From assembly GCF_003130405.1 (NCBI RefSeq), contig NZ_QEAS01000015.1, forward strand, positions 25,290-67,366: a stretch of DNA of 42,077 nt, in the 5' to 3' direction. The notes below the pieces were generated by a model that saw only the letters and a program-made list of their open reading frames with translations, ran no database searches and was not told the origin of the DNA. Position numbers and translations under genes: made by a program. This DNA is from Pararcticibacter amylolyticus (GTDB lineage Bacteria; Bacteroidota; Bacteroidia; Sphingobacteriales; Sphingobacteriaceae). Shown piece after piece: positions 41,820 to 42,077 of this stretch. Positions within the stretch are counted from its first letter, which is position 1. Every line of letters starts with the position of its first letter.

Positions 41820-42077
41820 CTACCAGTCTTTCGATATCGGACGCCGGGCACCTTTAAACTTTTTATCCTTCAGTTTGTCTTGTGTGCCTTGTTCCTGGTT
41901 ATTGAGGGCTTCCAGCATTCTCTCTGCGTCTTCCTTTGAAAGCTGGTCAGGACGGGGTTGCTGCTGCTTGTTTTGCTGGTCATTCTTTTTATCCTGATTC
42001 TGTTTGTTCTGGTCTTTATTCTGATCGTTCTTGTTCTTCTGATTTTTATCCTGCTGATCTTTTTTATCCTTATCCTG
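41820..42077 (-). CDS. batC: BatC (3' end only), TPR protein with Gln/Asp/Lys/Asn-rich tail
   Basis: The gene continues past the right end of the window; the last 85 codons are visible. The visible part begins as a low-complexity stretch of Q, N, D and K (QDKDKKDQQDKNQKNK...) and ends in the conserved C-terminal block LSKEDAERMLEALNNQEQ and DKLKDKKFKGARRPISKDW. That highly charged tail followed by RMLEAL and a KDW ending is typical of BatC in Bacteroidota, whose N-terminal TPRs lie outside the window. The stop is TAG at 41820-41822. It is the upstream neighbour of batD on the same strand. Confidence 0.85.
   Translation of the reverse strand, partial: QDKDKKDQQDKNQKNKNDQNKDQNKQNQDKKNDQQNKQQQPRPDQLSKEDAERMLEALNNQEQGTQDKLKDKKFKGARRPISKDW

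Noticed and set aside
1-42077. RNA genes, insertion sequences, att sites or replication origins
   Set aside because: I looked for tRNA-like cloverleaves, rRNA segments, transposase or integrase motifs and terminal inverted repeats and saw none; short structured RNAs could be missed by eye.

Overview
The window looks like a chromosomal segment of a Bacteroidota species, probably from the Sphingobacteriaceae (Pedobacter-like). The evidence is a SusC/SusD pair, a one-polypeptide hybrid two-component regulator, lipoproteins with Bacteroidota-style lipoboxes, a BatC-BatD-BatE cluster, a DinB/short DnaE2 pair, and several TAnnTTTG-type -7 promoter elements with upstream TTTG. The genus is an inference. 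I saw no rRNA, tRNA, insertion sequence, integrase or CRISPR array.

1-17.9 kb is a fructan utilization locus. Eight genes run leftward with short gaps: sugar/H+ symporter, PfkB fructokinase, SusC, SusD, then four GH32-related proteins. A divergent hybrid sensor-regulator with a periplasmic sugar-binding domain sits at the head. Fructan fragments would be imported by SusCD, cut by GH32 enzymes to fructose, sensed by the regulator, carried inward by the symporter and phosphorylated by the kinase. Two GH32 proteins have all canonical motifs. The other two have rewritten nucleophile regions.

17.9-25.7 kb is a patchwork of small, possibly mobile modules: an unrecognised two-gene unit, an SDR/AraC pair with a large dyad before the regulator, an XRE plus AbiEii-like nucleotidyltransferase toxin-antitoxin pair, a solitary GH67 alpha-glucuronidase, a lipoprotein resembling an M35 protease propeptide domain without a protease, and an antitoxin/ParE-RelE toxin pair whose toxin is frameshifted.

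25.7-29.9 kb is a translesion-synthesis operon (dinB, dnaE2) whose promoter lies inside a 45-bp imperfect palindrome. 30.1-33.0 kb holds three tandem collagen-like lipoproteins sharing a duplicated YGPK...GWG module. 33.2-34.5 kb has a divergent VOC protein and a methyltransferase.

34.5-37.6 kb is a probable sugar-acid module: a XylR-like regulator divergent from a mandelate-racemase-subgroup enolase superfamily enzyme and a directly abutting SDR dehydrogenase. 37.6-42.1 kb has creD, preceded by duplicated palindromes, and then batE, batD and the 3' end of batC. batE and batD overlap.
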